A stretch of DNA of 64,000 bases, from positions 1,178,001-1,242,000 of the forward strand of contig CP084614.1 of assembly GCA_025917655.1 (NCBI GenBank), in the 5' to 3' direction. The position numbers and the translations under genes are program-made. Shown one piece after another: positions 12,401 to 23,330 of the stretch. The stretch's first letter is position 1. Each line of letters opens with the position of its first letter. The notes below the pieces were generated by a model, which was given only the letters and a program-made list of their open reading frames with translations, did not search any database and was not told where the DNA came from. Source of the DNA: Chlorella sorokiniana (taxonomy: Eukaryota; Chlorophyta; Trebouxiophyceae; Chlorellales; Chlorellaceae).

Positions 12401-14654
12401 AAAGTAGGCTGCGGTACCGGGGAAGAAGGGGTGGGGGGATTGCTTGGCAGTTGGGGTGCAGGGGCTCACGCACTTGGGGAGGCTGCAAGCGTAGACACTG
12501 CCACGGGGGTGGGGGTCGGATGGCCCAAAGCCTGTGTTCCAGTTACACTGCCCCCTGCGCCTCTCCAGTTGCTTCCCCCACCCCCTCCACCCCCGGGGTA
12601 CCAGCCCCGCCAAGCATCTCTTCCCTAAACCACCCACCCACCCGAAAACAGGTCCACGTGCAGGGTGGCGCTCATGAGGACGAGGCGCAGGTGGGGGTGG
12701 GCCGGCAGCAGGTCACGCACCTGGGGGGGAGGGGGGCGGGCCAGGGCGTGAAATGGTAGTGGTGATGGGGGCGGAGCCACGGCAGCGCTGTGCACCCAAG
12801 CTGCAGCCCAGCCGGCTCTAGATCGGTGCGCTGGGAACCTCAGGCTCGGGCTGTGCCTCCCTGAGAAGATGGCCCAAGATGGCCGCCGACCCCCTCCACT
12901 CCTCCACGGCCCCCGCACCAGTATGAGCAGGAAGTCGGCGTATCTGTCCCGCTCGTGTATCTCGTCCACCACCAGGTGAGTCACGCCCTGCAGGCCGCGC
13001 TGGCCGCCGCCGCCCGCCGTCAGCATGCGCAGCAGCACGCCATTGGTGCAGAAGAGGAGGGAGGAGGAGGGGCCGCCGCGGGAGTCGAGGCGGATGGTGT
13101 AGCCGACGTTGTCGCCCACCGACTCGCCGCGCTCGGCCGCCACGCGCTCGGCCACTGGAGGGGGCGGATGAGGGGGCCCGCTCAGCACACGACGCATCCA
13201 GCAGAGTTGAAGCGCTAGGGTGCTGGCAAGGGGTCCCCAGCAAGCAGGCTGGGCGGGCGAGGAGCGGCTGGCTGGGGTGCGGAGCGCCGTGCAGCAGAGC
13301 CCGCTGCCAGCCTGGCGCCACAGAGCAAGTGGCGGCACGTCGTGCTGGCCGCCCGCGCACCCGACACCGCCGAGATGCGGCGCGGCTGGGTGCACACCAC
13401 GCGGCAGCCTTTCCCGCGGTACCACGCGTCCTCCAGGATGTACTGCGGCACCTGGGTCGTCTTGCCGCACCCCGTCTCCCCCGCCACCAACACCACCTGG
13501 TGGCTGTCCAGCGCGGCGACTATCTGCTCGCGGTACGACGCGATGGGCAGCGCCTCCCGCCCCCAATCAGCGCCTGCATGTCGGGCCGCGCGATGCGCTG
13601 CTCCCACAGGCCCCGCCGCCGCGCCACCTCCTCGGGGAGAAGGCTGCCGCGCCCGGCTTGACGCCGCCCTTCCTGCGCCCCCTGCTGCCCCTGCTGCTGC
13701 TCCGCCTGCTGCTCAGGCCCTGCCGGCGGCTGCTGCTGCTGGTCGCCACCCCGCGTTCGGCCTGCACCCTCGCCCTCGTCACCCGAGCTGCCCGCCTCTC
13801 CGGTGCCGTAGGCTCCCTCCAGCGCCACATCTCGGCCCTGCCCCGCGATGCTGGACAGCTCCGCCTCGGTGGGAGGGTGAGCCTGCGTAACGCAGGCAGG
13901 GGTGCCGCCCGGGTCTGCTGCAACAGAGCAGCCGCGCGGCGGGCAGCACCTGGCGCCGCGCAGTCTGACGCGCAAGGCACGAATCGGGCGTGCTGCACCA
14001 GCGGGAGGGCGTGCCTGGAAGTAGGCGTCCAGGGCCGCCAGCGAAGCCGGGCCCAGGGGCAGCTCAAACGCCGGGTCGGCGCTGTGGCGCTGCGGGCGCT
14101 TGTACACAGTGACCGCGCGGCTGTCGCCTTTGCTGCGCGGCCAAACGACACACAGCTCGAGTTTAGAGCAGAGACACATCAACCTGCCCATGCAGCACCG
14201 AGGGTGGGCCAAAATGCCTTCCGCAGGCCGGTTTCCAGCAGAGTGCCCATTGCTCTGTCCCTGGCTACCTACCCCCGTCTCACCCAGACGACTTGCTGGT
14301 GAAGCCGTACTTCTTGCACTCGGCGTGTACAACCGCTCGATCGTGGTTGGACAGGCCCAGAGGGAATGTGTACTCTGCAAATAAACATGCAGCGCATGTG
14401 TTTGCGACAGCGGCGGCGGCAGAGGTGGGCGTCTGCTGGCAGGCCAGCCTTGGCCACTGCTGCTCGTTAATTGAGTCCTTCGATGCATTTTACGGAATGT
14501 TCTTGCTCTCGCCTGTGTCGCCCGAGCGCTGAAACAGCTCCAGCTGCTCGGTGATTGACAACCTCGTGCCCTCGTCAACGGGGCGCATTCCCGGGCGCAT
14601 TCTGCCGCGCCCGCGACCTCCTCGGCCATCGCCGCGGCCCCCTCGACCTGACAT
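6486..14654 (-). CDS. DExH-box RNA helicase with R3H domain and ankyrin insert (DExH6/NIH, YTHDC2-like)
   Basis: A large multi-exon gene starting at the ATG at 14654 ([13 protein letters not shown]...). After a Gly/Arg-rich start comes an R3H domain ([17 protein letters not shown], near 14290-14375). Helicase motifs follow: [10 protein letters not shown] (about 13470-13500), [17 protein letters not shown] (about 12960), MSATLHVD (about 12665), [17 protein letters not shown] (about 10300-10360) and QRRGRAGR (about 9995-10020). Between the two RecA lobes is an ankyrin-like unit, [20 protein letters not shown] (about 11500-11580). HA2 and OB-fold sequence follows, including an eight-Glu tract coded by 7618-7641. 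The tail to 6486 is rich in [11 protein letters not shown] and GGRG. R3H, split helicase and ankyrins in this order are known from plant DExH6/NIH and animal YTHDC2; no YTH domain is seen. It probably unwinds RNA or DNA in the nucleus. Confidence 0.85.
6529..6533 (+). promoter_or_regulatory. TGTAA polyadenylation signal of the coiled-coil gene
   Basis: TGTAA lies 155 bp after the stop codon at 6374. It falls inside the 3' coding end of the convergent helicase gene, so the two transcripts overlap at their 3' ends. Confidence 0.5.
7618..7641 (-). repeat. CTC/GAG trinucleotide repeat coding a poly-Glu tract
   Basis: A run of (TCC)8 on the + strand reads as GAG codons on the minus strand, giving eight Glu residues after HVYIA in the helicase OB-fold region. 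It probably forms an acidic surface loop and may vary in length. Confidence 0.8.
10360..10449 (-). repeat. 20-bp direct repeat in a helicase intron, 70 bp apart
   Basis: The sequence GCGGTGCAAGTGTTGGGGGC occurs at 10360-10379 and again at 10430-10449. The first copy overlaps the 3' splice site before the AETAITIDD exon, so the duplication copies the end of the intron. Only the proximal copy is followed by a usable AG. Confidence 0.8.
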
Positions 14655-15102
14655 CCAAAGGCCTCCGGCAACGCTCGCCTTGAGTTGCTTGCCTAGACCC
14701 CTAAACAGTTCACAAAAGTGTATAGAAAATCGATCGGTCGCTGATCGCTGCATTGAGTCGTGACCTCTGAGCTGCCGCCTGGCGCCCGTCGCATTGCGCG
14801 CTTCTGGCCACGTTGACACTTTCATGCCGCTTGCATGAGCCGTTGCTGCAGATCATCTCGACCTGGATCTGGTTTAAAGTTGGATGTTACATGATGTTTC
14901 AGCATGTGAATCTATAGGTAAAAATTGATGCTTCTCTTTTCAAAAACAGTGGTTGCATTTCACAGGGCAGAGCATGCCACAGGAACTCGCACACCGATTG
15001 CTGAACTTGTGAAGCAAAAAGTATTCATGCATTGAATTTGATTGAGTATGTTGATATGCACACGACTCGCTCGGTCAGAAGACGGCGTCCCGCCTGGCGC
15101 GC
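14655..15102. other. Spacer between helicase start and first NTF2-like gene, with minus-strand TGTAA
   Basis: 448 bp, AT-richer than the genes. TGTAA on the minus strand (TTACA at 14886-14890) lies about 215 bp after the stop of the NTF2-like gene at 15103 and is its likely polyadenylation signal. The rest is presumably the helicase promoter. No ORF is supported. Confidence 0.5.
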
Positions 15103-16579
15103 TCAAACCAGGCGCTTGAGTCGCAACTCGCGGAAGCCGCCTTCCTGGGCCAGCACCCGCTCCCCCATCTCGTTCATGTCCTCGGCAAACGCAGAGCGGT
15201 ACACTGCTTGAGGAGAGGGGGCATCCCATGCATGGGTGGCAGCTGGAACATGCCGCATTGGCAGCACCCTGCAGACGCCAGCCGAGCACAAGGCATCGGA
15301 ATGAAGCGGATGCGGCCCTCGCTGCTGTTTGGCTTCCTCACCGCTGATCTCCTTTATACGCGTGCGATCCTCGTTGAACTTGAACACGTTGACACCTGCA
15401 AGCGGCGGTATGCTGGTTGCAAGGGCACCTGAGAGCAGCGGCCACGCACAGCGCCGCCACGCTGGACGCCGCAGGGAGCAGGGTGGGGCCGCCCTCGTGT
15501 ACTGTAAGCTCACTCACCCTGGAAGGTGGAGGTGTGGCGTGTGGGCTTGTGGTGGTGGTACTCGCCCAGGTTGGTGGCGCTGCGCGGGTGATGCGGGGGT
15601 GCGGGTGAGGGCAGCTGGGGTGCGGGTGTGGGCAGCTGGAGGAGCGGGCAGGCCAGGCCGGGTGCGCAGCCAGGCACACGGCGCGCATTGCGGGCCCCCT
15701 CACACCTGCCGTGGTACATGACCGTAATGCTGCCTGTGTCCACCGTTGCGTACTGATCCACCTGCGGGCGGGGCGGATGGGGCAGCGGTGGGCAACTGCG
15801 GGCGCCGACGCGTGAGGGGGCCGATCGCTGCAGCAGGCTGTCCGCCTGGAGGGCCGGCTTGCCTCTACCCAGAAGTCGGGAAGGCTGTGGCCAGGTCGTG
15901 CAGGTAGTGCCGCATGCCCTCCACTCCGACAGTGGGGTGGCTGGGGTCCCACACCTGCCAGCCAGGCAGGGTTGTGCAACCGCAACAGGAAGCACTTCAG
16001 GTCAAGACAAGACCGCAGGCAGCGCATACAATCGACAGCTAGCTACCAGTTGCACCGCTGCACAGTGCAGACTGCTGCGACATCAAAGCAGGCTAGTCAA
16101 GGGCCTGCATCGCACCACATCCTTGTGCACCACGCCCTCGTCAAAGAGCTGGGACGCCAGCTCCTCGTGCTTGTTGGACAAGAAGTCAACCAGGTACGTG
16201 TGCGCCAGCTCCACCATCTGCTTCACACGCCTACAATTGGCAACACGCATTCATAAAGCCATCAGGTTGCTCATGTGTCTATCACCCTCGTGCAGCCTGG
16301 AGGACCAACAACAAACCGTGGCGGGTGCAGTGCCAAACCCTGAGGTCAGGCAGCGGCGCACCAGTCCTGGATTTTCGCATCTTCCTTGAAAGCTCTGACG
16401 CCTGTTTTCTGCAAGCCGGGGGCTGTCAGGTCTTGACGGCTTGAGCAACAGGCCGTTCTGCGGACTCTGACAACACCGCGGAAGTTTGGATGTGTGAAAG
16501 ATGACTTTCGCAGCCTGATCGAGGCGCTGCAAACCGCTGTTCGGCCGTGAGCCAGCGTCACGGAAGTGCCGACACTCAT
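15103..16579 (-). CDS. NTF2/SnoaL-like plastid protein, tandem copy 1
   Basis: Seven exons fit in phase: 16579-16362, 16230-16116, 15954-15869, 15761-15706, 15579-15518, 15395-15342 and 15203-15103. Exon 1 starts at ATG 16579 and gives a Ser/Arg-rich transit peptide. Then come RVKQMVELAHTYLVDFLS, HEELASQLFDEGVVHKD, GVEGMRHYLHDLATAFPDFW, a strand pair (TVDTGSITVMYHG), GVNVFKFNEDRTRIKEI and VYRSAFAEDMNEMG. The alpha-beta layout with a pocket-lining HKD and a terminal F/W-rich sheet is that of the NTF2-like (SnoaL) superfamily, small cone-shaped domains that bind ligands or act as scaffolds. No catalytic role can be assigned. It is the most diverged of three neighbouring copies. Confidence 0.65.
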
Positions 16580-17049
16580 GTCGCTATGTTGCTTTTCAGA
16601 CAAGGGAAGTCAGGCAGTGCTTCAGTGGCGGAACATCCTCAACAGGGCGATCGCGCACTGCTCGCGAGCTCTCATCTGGCACCTGGACCCGCCAGCCTGG
16701 AGGCGCACACCGCCGGAGCATGTGCAGCACAACCACTGCGCACCTAGTTCATGTACTCTACTACATCATATTGCATGGTGCAGGGTCAATAAAACTGCAC
16801 GAGACTGTAAGTATTCATCGATTGATGGCTCGCAAGTTGAAAGGGTGGAACGCCAAAAAGCCAAAAGCAATGCCAATATATGCAGAGACTGGAAGCTGGC
16901 AGCGGTTCATGTTCAAAGCAACGAATGTGTGCTTGGCCACACAAGAAGCGCCAAAAATACAAAACAGCATGTAATCTCTCAAGTAGTGGACAGCATAAAC
17001 GCCACACACCACCCTATTTCCGCGAACACCACGACACATACTTCCCGCT
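16580..17049. other. Spacer between tandem NTF2-like genes 1 and 2
   Basis: 470 bp holding the promoter of copy 1 and the 3' UTR of copy 2. I see no coding sequence and no clear minus-strand TGTAA. Confidence 0.5.
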
Positions 17050-18602
17050 TCAAGGCAGCTGGCCCCGTTGCGCAGCCGCCCGCACGCTCGCCTCTGCCTG
17101 CTTCTTGCGCTCCTCGTGGCCCTGTGCTCCCAACCAGTTCGACCGGTACACTGCAACGCATCAGTGGACAGATTAGAAGTTGGAGGTCTGCTGGCTTCCC
17201 CCGCCGATGCTCCAGCGCAGCTCCAGCGCAGCAGGCTCACCCTGCACCTCCTTGATGCGTGTGGCGTCGTGGTTGAAGATGAAGAGGTCCACGCCCTGCA
17301 TCGCGGTGGGCGGCAGGTGAGCAAGGGCGAAGCACAGCATCCACACACAACCCCTTGTGCCTTGCGCCAGCCGTGACCTGACCAAGCCGGGCAGAGCACG
17401 CTGGACGGCTGGGCGCGCTTGCTGCCATGCTGGCAAGCGACTGGACTCACAAAGAATTTGGGAGACTTGGCCGACACCTGGCCCTCAAACGACACAAACA
17501 TGGAACGATTGTCCACGATGCCAAACTGCAGCGGGAAGCGGCGCCGGGCTTGCGGTTCGCAGGCAAAGCACTCGAGGGCACAATGCAAAGGTCGCCCGCG
17601 TGGTCTCCAACCGCTGGAATGACAGCATGCTCTTCATGTTGCAGCATGCCCTTCATGTTTCTTGTTAATTCTACCCATGCCAGCCCCAGGCTAGGCTTGT
17701 CCCGGGCCTGCTCCTCCAGGCAAGCCTCGGCATCCTCCCCTTCCCCCTTGCGCCCAGCCGCCGCCGCCCCCACCTGCGTGGGCTTCACGTGGTAGTCGGG
17801 GTAGTTGCGGTGCAGGTCGGCCAGGTAGGCCGAGTACTCCGCCAGGCCCACGCGCCCCACATTGCGCACCTGCACCGAGCACGGCGGCAGTCATGGCTGC
17901 TGCCTGATCAGGGGCCGAGGCAGGCTGCCCAATACGCACAGAGCACCCGCTTGCAGGATGCCATCCCAGCAGCTGGCTGTGGACCCACCATGTCCTTGTG
18001 GCTCATGGACGCATCCAGCACCTCGCCCAGCACCCCCGTGTCACCCTGCGTCAACAGGACGTCAAAGTACCTGTAGCGGAAAGGGGGTGGGGCGTGCGGT
18101 GTAACTGGACACCCAGGAAAGCTGCCTCGGGAGCGCTCACAAGGGTGTTGTACAAGCAGGGGCAGGACGCACTTGTGCGCCAGGTTGACCATCTGCAGGG
18201 GCAAACAGCACTTGTTTGAGACTTTACAAAAACACATCATATCCGGCCGATCGGATAAGGCTCACAGTGGGATGCGGGCCGGCATCAAGCTGCAGTTGAC
18301 GAGCATCGTGGCCAGCGGCGGCAGAGGCGGCGGCGCAGTGGAGGAACCCAAGGCGGCCGTGCCTCCGACACGCTAGTAGAGTGCCCTCTCACTCTGATGA
18401 CATGCTGCTGTTGCGGAGAACCAATGACCGGCGAGGACTGCGTCTCCACGGTAGCAGCCCCGTTCCCTTGGGCCCCGCAGAGGCCTGGCCTCCGCTGCTG
18501 CCGCTGAGGTAACGCTACAACTGGACGCTGCTGCTTCACGGCATGACGGCGAGGCGCAATGCAGGGAGCTGCCCGAACAGCGGGGCAAAACAACGCAGCC
18601 AT
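17050..18602 (-). CDS. NTF2/SnoaL-like plastid protein, tandem copy 2
   Basis: Exons in phase: 18602-18393 (transit peptide MAALFCPAVRAAPCIAPRRH), a 20-nt microexon 18192-18173 (MVNLAHK), 18070-17989 (YFDVLLTQGDTGVLG, SHKDM), 17869-17774 (GLAEYSAYLADLHRNYPDY), 17525-17451 (FGIVDNRSMFVSFEGQ), 17295-17241 (GVDLFIFNHDATRIKEVQ) and 17150-17050 (VYRSNWLGAQGHEERKKQ). Same fold and exon plan as its two neighbours, with the same C-terminal pair GVDLF-F-x-DAT-IKE and VYRSNWLG. The microexon assignment rests on flanking AG and GT and on phase, so it is less certain. Its fourth intron (17870-17988) is nearly the same as that of copy 3. Confidence 0.65.
17870..17988 (-). repeat. Intron shared with tandem copy 3 (first copy)
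   Basis: This intron of copy 2 aligns along its whole length to 20077-20193 of copy 3 with two bases of gap and roughly 85% identity by eye, including TGCCTGATCAGGGGCCGAGG. The flanking exons are clearly less alike. Confidence 0.75.
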
Positions 18603-19334
18603 GGATGATCTGGTGGGAGACTTTGCACTGTTTACGATTGGTGATTGGGATGAACAGAAGCAAACCCACATGCAACAGGGGGATTGTCAGCCCTCCCACG
18701 CATCTATCCACACCTGCCCAGAGATGCCGCCACTGCGCATATGTCAGCAGGCTGATGTGTGAATGAAAGGAAGCCCAGGTTGGGCTCCTGCCGCGCAGAG
18801 CAGGGATGACCGAGGATAGAAGCACAGAAGGCAGCAGGAGGAGGTCATCAGGCCACCGCCCCCCCCCCAGAAGGAACATTCAGCCGGTTACTAACGTGCC
18901 CCTTTCCTTGTGACTTTGCACCGCCTTGCCGCCAGTTTGTGTGAGCCTTGGTGCCTCCCTTCCCTTGGTGCACTTTGAACTTGCAGACGGCGCTCCTAAC
19001 AATCTAAAGAAGCAAATGCGCTACAGGAAGAGGGCTTGAAGGCTGTGCTTATCTTTGGCACACACCGGTCAGTGCGAGGAGATCAAGCGATGGCATTGGG
19101 CATCGAGTGCACTCTACCACAAGTTACGGCTCGGTAGAACTGCGACAAAACTGCCTGGGATCCAGGCTCTCTTCAGTGGTTGGTTGTCCCTGGCTAGATG
19201 CGCCTCCACATAGCGCCAGGGAAGCGTCAAAATGCATTGGGTGTCGGCAAAACCGCATCGCATAGTCAACGCGCTCCATTCACCGTCAGCGCTCTATATT
19301 TCATGAGCGGCTGGTGGCTGCCTTCATAATATCT
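18603..19334. other. Spacer between tandem NTF2-like genes 2 and 3
   Basis: 732 bp between the start of copy 2 and the stop of copy 3. Open frames here lack splice or family support. I see no gene. Confidence 0.5.
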
Positions 19335-20786
19335 TTAGGTGGTCATGCGTGGTTGGCTGCCGCCGCGCTGGTGCTGCTGCGCCTGCCTCTTGCGATCCTC
19401 GTGCCCTTCAGCGCCCAGCCAGTTGGAGCGGTACACTGCAGGACAGGACCGGCGGGGGCCAAACAGCAGTTTCTGACGTGCTAGCTGCTCACCCTTGCTG
19501 GCACTTGGCAAGCGCCCCTCACCCTCAATTTCTCTGATCTTGGTTGCGTCATCATTGAAGTAGAAGAGGTCGACGCCCTGCAACACCATGTCGGGGGCGC
19601 AGCAGGGGCAAAAGATGTCGGGGCGCGCTGTGCAGACTGCCCCTTGCACGTCGCATCAGGATGGACCGCAGCCGTGCTGGTCCGGTAGCGCCTCACCTTG
19701 AACATTGGCGTCCGGTCAGTGGCACGGCCCTCGAAGGCCACGAACAGCGTGTGGCTGTCCACCACGCCAAACTGCGTGGGGCGCACCTGCGGCAGGCAGC
19801 AAAAAGGGGCGTAGCTGCTGGATGCGCCATGGCAGGAAAAGCATGCATTGCCGGGCCAGCGTCCACCTCCGTCCGCGCTTACCCAGATGTTTGGGTAGTG
19901 CTTCTTCAGCTCGTGAATGTAGTGCTCATAGTCCTGCAGTACAGTTGAGGCGCAGTCGCACGAGCTGGCCGTTGAGAAACGCAGCAGCGCTGAGTGCACA
20001 GCATGGGGAGGCAGGGGACGCTTGCGTACGGCAGGACACAGCTTACACTGATCCCGTAGCGTCCCTCATTGCGCACCTGCATTGAGCATGAGGACAGTCA
20101 TGACTGATGCCTGATCAGGGGCCGAGGCAGGGTGCCCAACACACAGAGCACCCGCTTGCAGGCGGCCATCCCAGCAGCTGGCCGAGCACCCACCATGTCC
20201 TTGTGCACAAAGTTGTGGGTGTCCAGGATGTCGTGACACTTGTCGGTGTTGCCCTTTGACATCAGCTCCTGGGTCACCGGGGTGACGGGTGGTTGGAGCT
20301 AGCCGCAAGTGAAGCATGCACGGGCACAGCATGCGGGAGGGCGAGGGCACCGCTGCGAGGGCATTGCTGCTTCAATGCGAGAGCAACCAGGCCTCCGAGC
20401 GGCGATTGCCCCACCTCAAAGTACTCAAGGGTGAGGTTGAGCATCTGCGGGGTGTTAGAACAGCTAGCGTTAAACATCCCAGGCTGACAACCCTTGGACG
20501 CGGTAGGAGTTTCAGCAGGTGGAAGCCATCCCGCTCACCGTCTTACCAGTCCAAGGTGCTCAACCCACCTTTGTGGCGTGCAGCTGGTCTGGAGACGCAT
20601 CAAGCGCGGCGCTGCTGCGCCCCCCATTGCTCTTGTGGCCCTCCTTGGAGGCCTCAGTGCACAGGCGTGCAGGCCGTGGCCTGGGGCCTGCTGGGGACGG
20701 CGCGCTGGGCAGAGCCCCCGGCGCCGGCCTCCAAGGCCTGCAGGCACCCCAGCCCCTGCCGCCAAAATGGTGGTTGCGAACTGCAT
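19335..20786 (-). CDS. NTF2/SnoaL-like plastid protein, tandem copy 3
   Basis: Exons in phase: 20786-20547 (transit peptide MQFATTILAAGAGVPAGLGG), 20444-20415 (30 nt, MLNLTLEYFE), 20278-20194 (ELMSKGNTDKCHDILDTHNF, VHKDM), 20076-20047 (30 nt, VRNEGRYGIS), 19933-19883 (DYEHYIHELKKHYPNIW), 19786-19697 (RPTQFGVVDSHTLFVAFEG), 19577-19523 (GVDLFYFNDDATKIREIE) and 19435-19335 (VYRSNWLGAEGHEDRKRQ). It is closest to copy 2 and shares its C-terminal motifs. Two 30-nt microexons are needed. Function is unknown beyond the NTF2-like fold. Confidence 0.65.
20077..20193 (-). repeat. Intron shared with tandem copy 2 (second copy)
   Basis: Counterpart of 17870-17988. Similarity runs through the exon edge coding HKDM on one side and VRN on the other. 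Confidence 0.75.
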
Positions 20787-21092
20787 GCCTGCTATTCGTT
20801 GCTGACTGCCAGGAAGGAGAGTGGTAGACAGGCAAGCAGCACTCCCAAGTCGTTAAAATTCCCACAGGTGCCAGCTGTGCAGCAGGTGGACAACACCAGA
20901 GGGTACAGCAACCTGGATCTCTAAACACTTGGTCAGCATGGGTATGAACAAGCTGTCACGAAATGAATGGCAGTCAATGAGATGGAGCTGGTGGGCACAC
21001 ACGGAAACAAGCGCTGGAAAGAATTGCGATGTCGCTCAGTGCGGGAAGCGTGTAACTGTTTACCGCTGCATCGTGCAGCCCTGCTGCAAGCA
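20787..21092. other. Spacer between NTF2-like copy 3 and the SAM carrier
   Basis: 306 bp; promoter side of copy 3 and 3' side of the carrier. Nothing else is recognisable. Confidence 0.5.
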
Positions 21093-23084
21093 TCATGCCT
21101 TGCCGTCCTTCTTGCCGGTGCAGCAGGGCTTGGGCTGGGGCTTGGGCGCGTAGGACTGCTTGGATGCCTCGAGGACGGTGAAGAAGACTGGGGGCCAGGG
21201 CACAGGCAGCGCGAGTCAGCGGCAGGGCACACGTGTGCGGCGCTGGCACGGCCAGGCAAGGGCGGCGTTTCCTCCCACTCACCGCTGCCGCCGATGCCAA
21301 TCCACATGACACGGGGCTCCCAGCCGCTGCGGGGCAGTGAGCAAGAGCACAGGGGGTTTGCTGCTGCCGATGGCCGCAGGCTAAGGAGGCGAGTCGCATG
21401 CGACTGGTGGCGAAGTGCACAGCCGCGCTCACCGGAACATGGCTGCCGTGCCCTCCTCGCGGATGATCTTGGCTGCGCAATCCACCACGCCCTTGTACTG
21501 GCCTGCAGCCAGGGCAAGGTTGTGCTCAGGCAGGAGGCACGGCGGCACCAGGGCCACAGCCGCCCGCAGCAGCGGCAGCGGGGCTGCCCCACAGCGGCGG
21601 TGCCCCTGCACTCACCCGAGGTTCCCTGCAGCATGAGCCGCGTCTTGAGCACGTCCAGCGGCGTGGTGACCAGGCCGGTGAGCGCCCCGCAAACGCGCCG
21701 ATGACGGAGTACTCGGCGGAGTTCATCTCTCGCTGCCCCTTCAGCACCACGCGCTTGTAGCTGCACGGCGGGGGGGGGGGGGAGTGTGTGTGCAGGGGGC
21801 GTGCGCTGGCGACAGGATGGTGGGCCTTGGGCGCAAGAACCCAGCAGAATGCCTTGCACCTGCCCTGCAGGGGCGCACAGCCACCCCCACAGCGCGGCCG
21901 ACATACCTGGCACGCGCTGCCTCATAAAAGCCAAACTCCAAGGCATCAAAGGGCAGGTCGCGCAGCAGGAAGGAGCCGTAGCCGGCAAAGATGCCGCGCC
22001 GCCCCTCACGCGCAATGATGGTGCGCAGCGCGGTCAGGGCGTGCTTGAACTCGCCTGCGGGTGGGGAGGCGGGGCACAGCCGGGCCGGGCTCGTGGCTTG
22101 TGATCAAGCGCAACGGCGGCGAGCTCAGCCAGTCTTGCCGCAGCGAGCTCCTCAGCAGGGTGAGGGCGACGCAGTGCGCTGCTGCTGACACCCTATCTGG
22201 CAGAGCGTGCCCCAGGCCCCCTGGGCCTGCTGCATCATGCATGCCACCCATGCCCTGGGGCGCCGCCACCCACCCGTCTGCATGCGTGTCTTCACCACCT
22301 CGGTGGGCACCCGCACCAGGGAGGAGGCCAGGCCGGCCGCCACGCCGCCCGCCAGCGGGCCCACAAACTGCTGCTGCTCGCCCACGCTGCGCATGACGGC
22401 CTGTCGGCGGCAGCAGGCAGGGGCGGCAGGCAGGCGAACACAAAAGGTGGCTACAAACCGATGCAGTGCATGTGCTGCTGGGATGTGGGGGCTGCTGCCG
22501 GTGTCTGTCAGCCTCCTGCTGTCAAGACGCGGCGGCCGCCAGCCCAGACCATCACTGATTGGCCCACCTGCTTCACCGGCTCATACACGGCCATAAAGAT
22601 GGCGGAGGCAGGGGCCACGCCCACCAGGTTGCCCCACACCCCCGCGTACAGGCCGCGCCCGCCGCCTGCTTGCAGGAGGGCTCTGATGCCGCCGCCGGAG
22701 CGCATGGCTTGCAGGCGCGTCTTGATGGTGTCAATCGGGTACAGAGCTGGCAGTGGGGGGGGACGGCGGAGAAGGCGGGACGCGACTGATGGCATGTGTG
22801 GCAGCACGAGGCTAACTCTTCATTGCAACGGGGTTTGCTGGACCCAACAGCATTGCACCGGCGCCCAGCACCCTGCTGCTGCTGCCCGCATCATCGAGGC
22901 CCTGCTCACCCGCCTCCACAGCGCAGCCTGCTGTGGCGCCCGCTGCCAGGTTGCCCGCAGTGATGCGCCACTGCGGCACCCCCTCCAGGTTCAGCGGCTT
23001 GCTCTCAACCGCGCTGGCAACCGTAAATGCAGGCACGTGCCTGCTGCTGCCGCTGGGGCTGGTGGCGCCAGCGCCTGACTGCAT
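21093..23084 (-). CDS. SAMC: Mitochondrial-carrier family S-adenosylmethionine transporter (SAMC type)
   Basis: Eight exons: 23084-22910, 22746-22568, 22400-22274, 22054-21907, 21760-21616, 21502-21433, 21326-21283 and 21187-21093. Three carrier repeats each open with the signature P-x-D/E-x-x-K/R: ALYPIDTIKTRLQ, VRVPTEVVKTRMQ and VTTPLDVLKTRLM. ITAGNLAAGATAGCAVEA, GLYAGVWGNLVGVAPASAIF and GWEPRVMWIGIGGSVFFTVL match the SAM carriers of plastid and mitochondrial envelopes, which exchange SAM for S-adenosylhomocysteine. The tail (KPCCTGKKDGKA) is Lys-rich. In exon 5 the frame slips by one base at a run of four G (complement of 21685-21688) between AEYSVIGAFAG and ALTGLVTT; one extra G mends the repeat. 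A 13-base G run (complement C) sits in the adjacent intron at 21770-21782. Confidence 0.9.
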
Positions 23085-23330
23085 ACTGACGCTGGCAAAT
23101 GCGGGCGGGGCCGGCGGGTGGGAGGGCGGGGAATGCGCTGGCCAAGAAGCGCTGGAACGCTGTGCTCGACAATTTCAAACTCCACCCCCTCCAGGTCCAA
23201 CCGCGCCTGTCCTCGCCGCGAGAGTGCCATGAACGGAGGCTGGGGCAAGTAAGGTGCCAATGCGCGACAATAAGCGAGTTCCGGGGCTACTGCAACAAAC
23301 TTACAACAAACGAGAATCACCACCAGCTAC

